Positions 11,404 through 24,500 of a stretch of DNA of 64,000 bases are shown one piece after another (positions within the stretch are counted from its first letter, which is position 1; the number at the start of each line of letters is the position of its first letter). The notes under the pieces are model-generated. The model was not told the DNA's origin, searched no databases, and worked only from the letters and a program-made list of their open reading frames with translations. The stretch covers positions 558,001-622,000 of the forward strand of contig BSDZ01000005.1 in assembly GCA_030268105.1 (NCBI GenBank), written 5' to 3'. The stretch comes from Volvox africanus. Lineage: Eukaryota > Chlorophyta > Chlorophyceae > Chlamydomonadales > Volvocaceae. The position numbers were made by a program, and so were the translations under genes.

Positions 11404-11870
11404 CAACGGTTAGGACAAATCATGTGTATTTTCCTGCTTACTGCCTGATGGCTGTTCACTCTGTCAACATAGGCCGCTAAGCCCCCATCATCACCACCAT
11501 GCGGGATGCAACCTCACCGAGATCGTCATGCCAGGCAGAGCCCCCGATCCCGCACGCCCCTCGCTTGTTGTAGCTCATAACGGAAGGTGGATTGGAGCAG
11601 CCGTCAATGCAACCATCCACCACAGTTCTAGCTTGGCTACTGCCACTGCTGCTGCCATCGCCACTGCCACAAGCCCCTTACTTGGTCGAATTGCTGCAGC
11701 CGCAGCTGTCACTCAGCCAGTCGCTGGTCCTCCTGAAGAGTCCTCCCCCTCAACCTTTCACTCTTTATACACGATAACACCTGTCGCCATTACCGCCACG
11801 CCACCACAACCGCAGCACCCGGTATTGTCCACGCCAGTGCTTCCCACTGTATGACCATGGGTCTGTAGTG
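11404..11870 (+). repeat. Outer inverted repeat, right copy (mate 1807-2273)
   Basis: Mirror copy of 1807-2273. It carries the matching open frame on the plus strand (from 11528), which here ends earlier (LSTPVLPTV then stop). The copies are clearly less alike than the inner arms, so they are either older or escaped later homogenisation. Confidence 0.8.
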
Positions 11871-11959
11871 GGAAGATCTTGCCTATATGTGCTCAGCCCA
11901 CGTAAATGTACAACCCATCTCCATTGATCTGAATATATGTAATAAATAAAATACATTAC

Positions 11960-14900
11960 CCTACATGCAGTAAAAGCTGTTGACTGGCGCCACGTTGTAT
12001 AATGGTTTCAAGTTTCAACTGGCACGACAAGGGAAGGCTGGTATGAGGCTTGCCCCACTACCGCCACCCGGCTCCGCTGCCGCTGCCGCTGCGATTGCCG
12101 CTGCAGCCACACCTCCCGGTGCCTCAAAAGCGCTTCCTCTTGACGGTTCCACAGACGCATACGGCACCTCTACTGGCCGCAGCGGCGCAGACAATGTTGC
12201 CTGTAGCCTACCTGTTGTGGTTGTTGTTGGTGGTGGTAGTTGTGGTGGTGGTGGTAATGGCGCTGCTGTAAGCGGGGATGGCATTACTGCTGGCACGACG
12301 GACAGGCTTAAGACCCTGGAGGAATCTAGCGCCCCTGAATCTACCCCCCACCTGCCATGTTGTCAGACGGTATCATGATAGCTTTCACCGCCGGAGCATC
12401 CTCCAGGGACGAGCTGCTGGACGGGGTTGTGAAAGCCAAAGCAGAAAGGTGCGGTGAATGCGTCGACGTCACCAGGGCATATTGGGCGATATTACCATAT
12501 TGCCATATTCAAGGGCGTTTTACTATTTTACCATTTACCAGGGCATATTACCATAGTACATGTACCAGGGCGTTTTGGGCGATATTGCGCCGTATGGTGT
12601 TGGGACCTGGCCGGAAGGCCCTGTGCTGCCACCATTACCACCACCATCTACAGCCCTTTTACTGGCGGCTTGAGGGGCGTGAGCGCTGTCATCTGAAGCG
12701 GCAGCTGGTAGCCCAGCATTGCCCCCGTCGCATCTGCACAGGAACCAACCCTGGACGGCGTCGTCATCACTGTCGCCGTCATCGCCACGGCCACCACCGC
12801 CATCTATCCTCGGCGCCGCCGCCTTTACAATGATACGAAACTTGCCGTGAAGTTACGGACGTTAGGAGTATGCCGTTGGCTAGTTCTATAACGCTGAAGC
12901 AGTTAACGAGTCGGTCGGTTCGCTTGGGGCTGACCATTTCCTCCCCGAGCAGGTAAGGCTCATGGGGCACATGCTCCATGGGCCTCAGGAGAAGGGCATT
13001 AGAGCTTAATGGTCGATAATTCTTGGTACTGGTGCCGTACAGTGACCACACCCTTCACTTTCGGGCCTTAGTTTCCGTTCAATGCCTAGCAGCTTGAGCA
13101 TGAGTCCGTCAGTACTTGTCCGCTATGGCTGATCGGCTATGCATAGAGTAGTAGTGGGAGTGCAACTCTACTAGAGGAGTAGGAGTGCAACTATCACTGC
13201 AAAGACGCAGCATATGGTGCAATCAGATCCAGAAATCCAGATTGCTGACCAGATGGACGCAGCCCTGGTAAATTTGGACGTCCCCAAGGGCAGGAGTGCC
13301 CATGGCTCGGGCCTCATACCTCGCAGGCGCGACTGCAGACGCGACCACACATGCATTTGAACACACCGATATACTGGAAGTTGAACCCGTCTTATAGTAT
13401 GCTGTCATGTTTTAGGAGGTATCTTATAATCATTATGATATGTTATGTTCACCGCATCAAATGACGGGCCGGTGTGCAATTACCTTGCAAACGAACAAAT
13501 ATTGTTTACGAGCTGGCCACCCGGGATCCTCTATGATCCAGGATTCCCGCAATCCACTTAGTCTTAAGCTGATAGGATAAGGTAATAACCTGGAAAGGTT
13601 GCGGAAAGCTTACCGAGGGGACATCGAGCCCGCGAGTCTTTGGAACCAACGTTACCTAACGGGCTTAAGATATTTTGCATTCTAGATTCTGACCAAGTCC
13701 GCTGTGATACTTTTTGGGCCCGAGCAAGAAGCGGTCCGGAGGGGATCTTGCTGTCGAGGTTGGACCTGTCCAGAGTCGATTGTCCAGAATCGGTTCTAGG
13801 CCTGTCTGTCTGTCTGTTTGTCTGTCCATAACGACTAATAAAAAATTTCGTATTAACCCATTATTAGGTGTCGTATATAAAAATTGACATTCTTTACTGG
13901 AATATAAGCTCTGGCCTGCAAAAGAAAACATGTGCGCTGAGGGCATATGTAAGGAACCAAAAGGTTTCGCACAACTGAGAAAAGGTACCGAGATAGTTTG
14001 TCTTGTGGTAGAGAAAATTCCATTAGGCAAATAATAGTCACATGCCCCTAAGCAAGTTTCGTGTATGAAACCCTAGTGTTCAATCTCGCTGGAGTTTACC
14101 ACCACAACACTGTCTCTCACAACCAAATTGCGCCAAACATATACTAAACACCTGAAGCTTGAATTAGCGAGGCCGGTGTCCGTTAGCACATCCATGACAG
14201 GATGCCGCTTGCACATGCATAGCGAATTTTGCGGCACCGACGACCTTGCACTTCCTGGTTTGAGCCCCGTTGGTATGGGACTTTGCAAGTTCTGCATGTA
14301 GTAAGGAAATATATGTTGAAGAACATACCGTTTGCAGATGGGTCAATGGGTCGAAATGATGCGCACTATGACAAGGAGCTAGTTTGAGCTGTCAACGGGG
14401 TGACGCAGTGGTGACGATTATGATATTGAGGGCAACGTTGCACCCGTGCATGGCCCGTAGAATATGTTAGGTTACCTTAGGTTACCATCCAGGTTACCTA
14501 TACTACCAGTCCTAGTGGCTAATGCCATGATGCAACATACCCATCCAAGCGGGTTGACTTCATATCTCGACGCCAGGTTTGCTACCATCAGACACAAACT
14601 CACGTGATGAGACATACAAGCAATAAATTCATACATAGTTGTTCTTGTAGCTGGGGCCTTCTCACGCACACCGGTGGTCTTTGGCCACTCGAGGGCGTAG
14701 GGGCTGTCGATGGATATCTTCCTCGGGGATGTTACTATGGAAACAGTAGGCCGCCACAGGAAGCCCCAGGGAGGTGATTGTGCTGCTTGCGTCTGGATGG
14801 CGCCAAGTACGGGGTGCAGGATAGAGGAAAGGACATGCGACATAAACACGAAAACAACCGACATAGCAGTTAGCTGGGCAGCTACAAGCAGCAACGGCGA

Positions 14901-15535
14901 CGCTTATGATGCTTCATCAAGTAGGCAGGAGTGGCGTGTGGGACCAGGACGTTACCAGGGGGTGCATAGATGGAAATCAATCAATGCACACCGCATACTA
15001 TACGCACATTAGGAGCAAGTCAGTTTTCCGTACATTTCGCAAAATATATTTTTTCATTTAAAATAATATTCAAACAAAGCGGTAAAAGTGGTTTCACATT
15101 TAAAAATGTTGAAGCTCCAGGATTGAAAGCCTGTGGTAAACGGTTAGTTTTTTGCACTCTTGCGTTTATGTAAGACCGTACATGTCGTACTAGCATGCTT
15201 TCCGCATGCTCCTCATGCAATCGTCCACCAAGCGGCAGTTAATCCACTTGCGGCCCCGTTGCATGATAATAATGGCTACGGGAGTCAACTAAAATATTCC
15301 TGAACGCGCACTTGTCGCTGTCCTTTTCCAGCTCTTTTTGTATTTTTGTTCTGAGCTCTTAACGGTAAATTACCCTGTGCCCTGCTTGCATTCATTTTTA
15401 TTAAGGAACATTAAGTAGTACGCCCGACTAGTAATCATTTGCACTGTGCACTGTGTTTTCACAGACAGTCAAGTTATTCCGGCCGTGCTTGGTTATGTGT
15501 TGTTTAAAATAGTCAAGCAAAATCAATTTCAATCA
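11960..15535. other. Gene-poor region with low-complexity open frame
   Basis: A GC-rich stretch (11980-12480) has plus-strand open frames rich in Ala, Gly and Val (for example GGGSCGGGGNGAAVSG) and could be coding remnant, but no domain is visible. A short degenerate repeat of the ACCAGGGC(A)TATT type follows at 12471-12600. From 12.9 to 15.5 kb I see only short unsupported frames, a CTGT microsatellite near 13803-13828 and a GGTTACC-rich patch near 14467-14502. Confidence 0.4.
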
Positions 15536-18500
15536 ATGTCTAAACATGTAATAGACCTTACACTAAGTAGTGGCTCGGACGACGAGCCGGCACGAAAAAG
15601 GCGGAGACGTCATCAATCCAGAGGACGCTGGTTTGCACTCCCCGACACCGGCGCTGATGATGATGTTGTCATTGTTGAGCCGGTCAGCGAACTGCCCTGT
15701 CCTGGCTTTTCACGTGAAGAGGTCGACCTGGGCGAGGAGGACTTTGTTATTACGGCAACGACTGGTCAGGTACGTAGGTTTTACGCTTGAGCTGTGCTTC
15801 TTGCAATTAGATATTTCATTCACCGACTTATCGTCCTGCGTAACCGCCAGGTTGCGACCCGAGACCTTCCGCACCCTCGGCCGGACTGCGCGGTAGAGCG
15901 ATTCACGGCCACCACGTCCACTTCTAACGCGGCCAGGTGCCCTCAGGTATGGAATTATGGAGTACTTAGAAAACACGATTTTTATTTTAGGGACATCCCG
16001 GCGCCAGTCCCGATCAAAACCCATTCCTACTGACACGCACACGCTTGATGCCCATGCACCCATACTGCAATGTGCAGTGCTTCTGCTTTGTCTGTGACGT
16101 AAACGCGTCGGCGTGTCAGTATTGGGGCACAGGTAAGCGAGATTCATGGGCTAAACAAGCACGCACATCTGTACGCATGCGCGTGTGTCTTTTCTCACAC
16201 AGGCTGTTGTGGGTTGGAATCTCTTGCATGTGTGACTGATTTGTAGTTGGTGGGTGGGCATGGGATAACCCTTCCCAGCGCTTTTTGGGGAACTGACATG
16301 TGGGCATCCTCGTTCTGCGGACTTGCTGCGTGCTCCAATGAATGTGTCAAATGCATAATTCATCATTTCAGCTGGCTTCCAGATGTTGGAGAAAATCCTT
16401 AGTGCAGCGCCTGGAAATTGTGCTTTCATCACCTAGGTGCGCGTGAACGCGATCACGCCAATGCTCGACCATTTGGCTACTGGAGGCGGTTACGTGAAGC
16501 TGCGCGTGGCGGCAACAGCAGCTTGGTGCATTCTGAATACCATGGGTCCGGGCCCGTTGGGCTGATTTCGAAGCCACGGCAGCAACAACTCTTGCTCAAC
16601 TTTCCCGTTGCTGAGGGGACACTACTGTTTGCGCCCGCGTGGGCGTCCGGCGCGGCTGGCATTAATCAGACCATAGCTCCCGAAGGTAAGGACTGGGAAA
16701 CGTGCCAAGGACTTAAGTGGACTTACATTTGCTACCACGCGTAGAAACGTAACGTGGAGTGCGTTATACCTGTATAGCAATATTTGATGTGCATAATGGC
16801 AACATTGAGCGTCTGGCACAATGCCGTGCCTCGTTGTTCTCTTTCCGTCTCCGTATGAAGCAGATGCAGCCGCAGAATTGGCTGCCGCGGCGGCGGCGGC
16901 GCCAAGACTTCCAAGTGCAGCCGCAGCAGCACTGCTGTTGCCTGGCCCCGCACCTGCAGAACGTGCAGGAGATGCTGCTGGGGCCGTTATAGGAGAAGCG
17001 GCAGCAGCACCGGCAGGGCGCTGCAAGCTTAAGCCAATGCCAGACCCGTGCAGTGAAGTCGGTCCATCTGGATGCCATGCCATTGAGCTGGGCGTCCTTC
17101 GGTTTGCGGTCAAGGTGCGTGGTACGAACACGCAATCATCCCTTCGCAAAGTCCAGATTACTTGATAGCAATCAAGTTCCTTTATCGCGGCCTGTGAGGA
17201 GAGTTCGAGTGCGGTGGACTCCAACCCATAGGGAGCTTTCCTCCGCTCATCGCCCCCACGTGCAAATATCCCTCAGGCAGCCAAGGGACTGACGATTGAC
17301 GTGCTAGCCGGACGCTTACAGCGTTTTGGTTTCTACGGTGATACACCGCGGCCCGAGGATTACGGCGACAAGCTTGCGTTACGTAACCTGTTCGATTCGC
17401 GCTCTGGAAATTACAACGGTGTGCCGAGTGGCTTGTTACATTCTTAATTGATGATGACCCCGTCCGGAAGCGACTTTGGCTTCCTTGAGTTCGCCAGTGC
17501 TTTACTCCTCTCTCCCCCCTCCTTCCCCCCCCCTCTCTCTCTCTCTCCTCTCTCCCCCCTCCTTCCCCCCCCTTCTCTCTCTCTTTATCCGACTCCCCCC
17601 CGTATCTCTTTCCTAGCAGAGTTCATATGCGCTAATCCTGCTCCACGTCAGCGCCTCCTTATTAGCCCCTCCTCCAACTCAGCCCGTCGCGGTCCTTTCC
17701 CTGGCCCTGGCTCCATCCCCCTGAAGTGGGCCATCCTATAGCGTAGACGTGATGTCCAGGTTTTGACGGCTGTGACTTCATACACGCATAGGATTTCCGT
17801 AGTGATTCCGGGTTTTATAGTGATTTCTATTGCGATTGCAACAGCACGATTGCATCGCAATCTCTGCAGGAAAGTATAAGCGAAAACAACTGTACCTCAA
17901 GATGAAGCCATTGCCAACTCCGCCAGACGAGTTCGTCCCGATATCGACGGAACGCGTTCGCAAGGTGATGTTCAGTGGATGTCACCACGATTGCATCTAA
18001 AGCCGTGGTAGCATGTAGGAGCAGCGCCGTGCTGCTTAAGGCACTTGGAAGGGATACAATTGCGTGCATATCTCCAAAATAACCACCCTAACACACCACT
18101 TTCACAAAGTTAGCGCGAAAGAGTTTCCCTTACCAAGTTGCCACTCTTTTGTTCGGCGCGTCCAGAAACTCTTGCGAATCTGCAGCTCTATAGCTGAAGA
18201 CACACCCTTCAGCTGTTTTGCAACCGCATGCGGCAACTACATGATAGCTTGCGAATGAAGAAACAGTTACGTTTAAACAGTCAACACTATCCGTCAGCAC
18301 AGAGCACACATCTCCGTATGTTATGTACAGTTCAGCACGAGCCTCAGTTTGCACACCTGCACCACCTGAAGCTCCCCCCGGTCCCACCACTGTCGCATCT
18401 GTGCAATTACCCATCTCCCGACATCTGCAGATCATCGTGATCGACTGCTTGGGCCGTACACCCGCCATCATCATGGGTGTGCGCGTGCAGGAAAAATGCA

Positions 18501-21500
18501 AGAAAACGTGCATCTTCGCGGCTCTGACGCCGATGTTGCGGCCACCCCTCTCTGCTGCAACTGAGCTCCTGCACCTCGTAGTTTTGTATGATCTTACTCG
18601 CGACAACAGCACTATTCAGGTCCCGAAGGATAAGGTACAGTGGCGCACCAACCTTCTCGTGCTTTGTTTGGGCGGGTATGAGTGTGTGAGCCTGAGTCCT
18701 GTGGACCATGCATGCTTGCAGGGCCGTGCGTGTGTCAAAGTAATGAACTTACATTCTCAGTGTCTCGTGATCCAACAAACGATGCTGCTGTTGCTACGCC
18801 CTACTTGGCAATATGTTGCTCATGGTAGCTATTTGATGCAGTTGCCATGGCTTCTTGGGGATTGGATCACATGATGTCGTCTCGATACATACTATCGGCT
18901 TGTGCGGCGCTGCTGTGGTGCCTTGCATTTCTGTTAGAGCAGATGCCTTAACTCATACCAGGATCCGACGCAGCAATCTTCACAACAGTCACGTTCTTGG
19001 AGCGTTGCCATCAGAATATTTTATGTTACCATTTGCTTTTTGCCCCGTAGATCGTATTTGACGACGCCTTCTTTGCGAATTCCAGCACAAGTGGTATACT
19101 ATCAACCGGAAAGCATCTGGTCGTATACCGGACAGCCCACCACCCAGCGTAAGCGTGGCGGCTTGTGCCTCTTGTCGTAGAGAGCTAGCGGATCCAGATG
19201 CTGCGGTCCTTCGGTCCAATCGATCATTGCCATGACCTGCCGTGTCCCGCATCTCTTTGTTCGTTAGTCCATCTTCCGATGAAGTCGGTAAAGCTTGCGC
19301 TCTTTCTGTCCTGCGGGAATGTGCATTCATGTCTTGGCGGGCTTGCTCCATGCAGCTGCGCTTGGTGTCAATATGGTGTCAATATGGAGATGATGCGCGT
19401 CGTTTTGACACATTGATATCGCCCTTGAATAGCCCCTAAGACGCTTGAGTACTAGAAGTGCGTTTTCCGCCTTCTCATGTGTTTTCCGGAAATTTCTTGC
19501 CTCAAAAGCTTTCCAGGGTCGGCCATGGGGCAGTAATTATATTTGTATTTAAGCTTGCCCTGCACCTTGCTGTGTATGTGTGCTCGACAACCCACAGGCC
19601 AACGTGGCTAGGAGCTCAGGCCTTCCCGCGCCAGGTCCCAGGGCCCGTGCCGGATACTGAGGCACCTTCAGCGATTAAGGAGCCCATTCATTACTGGCAC
19701 CGAAGGGAACCTGGTGGTTCAGAGCAAGGTGCCTTGCTTCCTTCCTGGGTGATTGTGCAAGTGCTGCAATACACGCCACTGGCGGGCCCGAATGCACCGT
19801 CCACAGGAATGTCCGGCTCCGTCATGAAATGGCTTACCATGCCCCTGTTGGTTCCGATGCGCAAGGAGCACGTGACGGGCGGTCCTGAGGCGGAGGCTGT
19901 GATTGGCGCGGCGGTTATGCTGGCGCTGCAGGTGGAGTTATCTCGCCCAAATCAATGTGTCCCGTAATTGCATGGCTTTTCAGAGCCAGCACTGCATTAC
20001 TTTTACACCTCGTTAACATCAGGTGTTCTTTATGTGCCAATATTCCAGGACAGATATTGCCTGAAAGCATGGGGTTAGTTGTGTGTGGGATAGGGGGTAC
20101 ATCACCCGTGGCCACTAACCTGGCAGTCCCTACCTTCCCCGGTATTTCGGGGCACCCTGATCCGGTCTCCCATGCCGACTTCTCCGAAATCAGTGCTTTT
20201 CCCGGGTTCAGCACCCACCACCGGCATCCAGCGGAATCTGCCGAATCAACTAAGGCGTCAACTCCGCTCCTGGTCAGCTCGCAGGTCACTATAATCGGGT
20301 CCGTCATCGTCCATCGACATGGGGGCACCCTGCCCTCAACTTTGGGTCTTTGGCCCACTCTCGGCTGGGGTAGAACCTGGAACTCCAGGGGCATGTAAAT
20401 CGTGCCATAACAGTCGTGCCTGAACACGAATGAGTTAATTGTATGACTTTGGGTTATAGGCATATGGGGGTCTCAGTCTCTCCTATATCCAGCTGACAAG
20501 AGTACTTTCCGCCGCGTGCCCACCCGCAGCCCTACCGCACGCAAGCGACTCTGCCGATCTCCTGCTTGGCGCCCATCATGGTGTTGCGCCACAATAGGTT
20601 GCACTTGCAAGAAGCCCCATCTCGCACGAGCAATATGTGCCTGGGTGTCAAGGCTGGCGACATCCACGCATTTCCGGGACCCGGCTACCTCCAACAGGTG
20701 TCGGCGATCATGGCGCATGTAGGTCAAAGCCCTGAGCGTGAATGGTCCAAGTAGGCCTGGGCGGTGCTGATGGAAGTCGGCAGCCTTTGACATTTGGGAA
20801 CGCAACGTCCCCCATAGAGCTCCTTTTGGGGGGAAAAGGGATGCACGTGGGAGGCCCAGTTGCCCGCTCGCTGCTTGCGGGAACGGTTTGGGGTTTTTAA
20901 GCAAATGTAGGGCAGCAACTTGAATCGTTTTCGCCTCGAAAACTCCATATATAAAACAACCTATATGGAGTACATCGAGATGCTGTACTCCATATAGGTT
21001 GCCAACCTCCCAACCTCGTTTAAACCGCGAAAAACACTCGTCGAAACGCAGCAGGAGTGACGGACGAACACAGCAGCGCGTGTGTGCGGCGGCTGCGGGT
21101 TAGAAATTCGACAACAAAACTAAGGCAATGTCTATGCATGTTGCGCTGTCGTAACGCATAACATGATGACAATTTCCCAGTCATAACCGTTCCAGTCTGC
21201 CAGGAACACGCCGCAGTGTGCGACGTGTGGTGGTGGGGACCCAGCCATGTGTGCAACCCCTATGCGGCACTCTGTTGGCAATGTTTGAATGAGTCACAAA
21301 GCCCCATGGTATTACTCGGTATTGCCCACACAGGTCTGTGCGCTCGTTGGACGTCAATACGTTTTAGATCCCTATCTGTGTGCCTCATGTGTGCACAGGA
21401 TATGCCCCACGACGCCTACAAGCTGCGTGAGATGTTCTCGCCATCGGTCGACGTCAGTGCCTCGCCGGAAGCCATGCACGGTGAGTACATACTCCAGGCA

Positions 21501-24500
21501 CTGAGTGTTTCCTCCGTAAGAGACTGCATCGTGGCCCAGGCCCTGCGTACTGGCGTACTGCGACTGCGGCAGCAGGGGCATCCATATCGGTATAGAGGCT
21601 AATTGAGGCGGGTTAGCTCCTCTGGGTGCTGGTGATGATGAGCACGGAACCCCCGCGCGTACATCATGGATGGCGACTAGGTGCTGTTTAGTATCTTGGG
21701 GTGTCTACGTCTACGGATAGTGTCCAGGATGGACCGTGTATGGCCATCTTCCGATCGGGCCTTTGCTTTGGCGGATATAACAGAGATACAACATGCGGCA
21801 CCAATATTCGGATGGATGGGGAGTGTTTTAGTGGTCGTTCCCATAGGCAAGCGGAACTGCCCCGGCAAGTGTCAGGCCAGGAAGTGTATATGCAACAGAC
21901 GCAGCTAGGTGGACTGAAGATTGTAATGTTCAGCGTTGCGTTGTTATTGTTGGTGTTGGTGTTGGTGTTGGTGATGATGGTGATGCGATATCTAATGGTG
22001 CCCTGCCCATGTCCGTCTGCCCCGCTCGTACATGTTTTTTTACATCGGTGCAGAATCCGACTCATTGATCGCCGAGGCTGCTCGCCGGGCCAAGGGGGCA
22101 AAAGTACGACAGGTCTGGGTGGAACGCAGTGCAATGTCGCAATTGCACCGACCCGAAGCTTAGACCCCCAGGTTACAGAGTCACCGACCCTTATGCCGAC
22201 CTGGGAGCAGGGGAGATGTTGGGGAGTCAGGGGGAGAAACTCGCTATCTGGAGACGCATTGCAACACGGTCGTCAGGGAGCCGGAGGGACCCCATGTCTC
22301 TTTGGAAAAAAAGTGGCTTTTTTCCGTATTACCTTAACTCCTGAGGTCGACTAACTTAAGTTCTGTCGGCACATCTTTCTGCTGTATTTCAGCTCCACGT
22401 TTGGCTTGCCTTGGGGATGCGTACCCCCCCCCATCACGTTGCTGCAACTTTCATTTCTCTAATCATCCAATAGAATACGGCGCTTCATGTGAACCTCTTG
22501 GGTTGCAGGCTATGGCGGATACCTGCATTACCGAGCTGTTATGGGCGTCCCGCCGGGCAAACCCCGACGGCGAGTTTCCAGCACCCCACATGAACAACAA
22601 CGGCGCCAGCTCGATCGCCCTTGACACGGTCCTGCTTCAAAGCTCACAGCCAAACGCCACGCCACGCGACGGGATATTGGCGATCAAGGTATGCTGGACA
22701 AGCGGATAAGATTGAAATATGATGTGCCTGTGCCATATGATGTCTTCACACGAATGGATATCCGCCATGTTTGCAGCTAGTAAACCCGCTGGAAACAACC
22801 AACGTAAGAACTCACTTTAGAATTGAATTTGCACATTTGGAGAATGGTCGGGAGAATCACTTCCACTAGTCCGAGGAGCGACTGGAGGACTTCAAAGTTA
22901 AGCTTGGAACCACATTCATCGTGTGCTCCTGGCTGGGCTGGGTTTCCTCATCAACAACGATCCATCCTCAATTTTCGGACACTATCTTTCTGTCGGGATT
23001 TCAATAAATGCGGGTTTCCTGATATTGCCTGTTTCTACACGACATTGTGCTTGTCGTCGCCACGCCCTTCCTCTTTCAGCGTGTTCAGTGGTCCATGATA
23101 GAGCTTTTGCTGCCGCCGCTGCCATGGGCTGCCAGGAGTGCCTGCCTGACAACTATCCGCAGCTTTCCGCGCTCCGCCTAGTACTCCCTTGTACTGTCCC
23201 GATCGTCAGGTTTATGCGTGGATGAAGCCTGCCCCAGGCCGCATCTCTCTGTTCAAGAATTGGGTGAGCCAATTATGAGTGTGAAGGGGAGTTGAGGGAA
23301 AGCACTGAGGCGCCTTCGAGGCACCGTAGGGGCACTTCTGCCCTTTCAACTGCTTGCAGCGATACAGTGAGTTCCACTGGTCGTATAGTTCGGCCGTCGT
23401 TTAAAATATGGAGCGGTCGCTTCCATTGTCATGCCGTGTTACCATATTTTGGGTGCCCAACGACCCATCCGTGGCCTTCCCCGCTGTTTATCAACAACGA
23501 TGGCACGATGGCACCTGAAGGATGATTGGCCGTCTGGAAACCAGCGAGAAGCCGAGCCGTTCCCGCTCAGCGCGACGATGCAGCTGCTGTCCACTGGCAT
23601 CACTGACCTTATGGACGAGGGCGTGCCGGATGCGGAGGCCGCCGATGCAATTTATGGCAGTGGCAGTACCTCCTTACCTCCCGCGCCACCAACACTTGTT
23701 GTCAGCTCCGGCGGTGGCGAGGGCCCGCAGGCGGAGGCGCTAAAGGCTCGAATTCATGCGGAGCGGCAGCGCAGCCTACGCATGATAGCCAGCGTTCGTG
23801 AAATATCAGAGAAGGGCTTCCAATATAAGACTATTAACAAGCTGTTGAGTTTCATGCAAAGCGGTGAGCTGATAATTGGGGTGAGCGAGTTTTCGCATGC
23901 AAAATCCGTGGTGCTATGTTCCGTACATATAGTGCCGAAAAGTCATGAATTGATGGAGGCGCCTTTGTTCTCCATGCCTTGCGATCAGCGTACTGCATCA
24001 GTAAGCAATTTCAACGGTGACTTGTTGCCACCGTTTCACCAAGTTTGCTGCACGTAGTTGCGTCAACTAGACCTCAACCTGCTGGTTGTGCCTTCACGCT
24101 ACTCATCGCCAAGTCTTGATGCATCACGTCTGCGCGTGTTCGGGTGCAGGAGAGCGCCCTGCAATTGAGCAGCCTCCGGGGCTGACCGTCACCATGCGGG
24201 CGTACCAGCTCCAGTCCTTGGCATTCATGGTGGAGCTTGAGCGCCTCGTGGATTGCCCGGATCCATGGGCGGGCGCCGGTGCTGGGCGGTCCACGCATTC
24301 TTGGCCAACGACAGGAATAGCGTCTCCACCTGACGCCGCTGATGCGCCAGATGGCGGCTGTCCAGGTGGCTTCCGGCGCATGTTTTGGCTGCCGATTACG
24401 AACAGCCAGAGACAGCGGTACTGGTACTCCCCGGTATTGAAGCGCCTGGCCATGAACGTGCCACCCCAGACAACCGGTGGCTTCCTCGGTGGGTCGTCGC

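Noticed and set aside
16622..17224. 200-aa minus-strand open frame
   Set aside because: It overlaps two phase-consistent exons of the SNF2-RING gene on the other strand; low-complexity shadow.
20473..20904. 143-aa minus-strand frame considered as a reverse transcriptase or transposase fragment
   Set aside because: No catalytic motif could be recognised, so it is described only as a foreign-looking segment.
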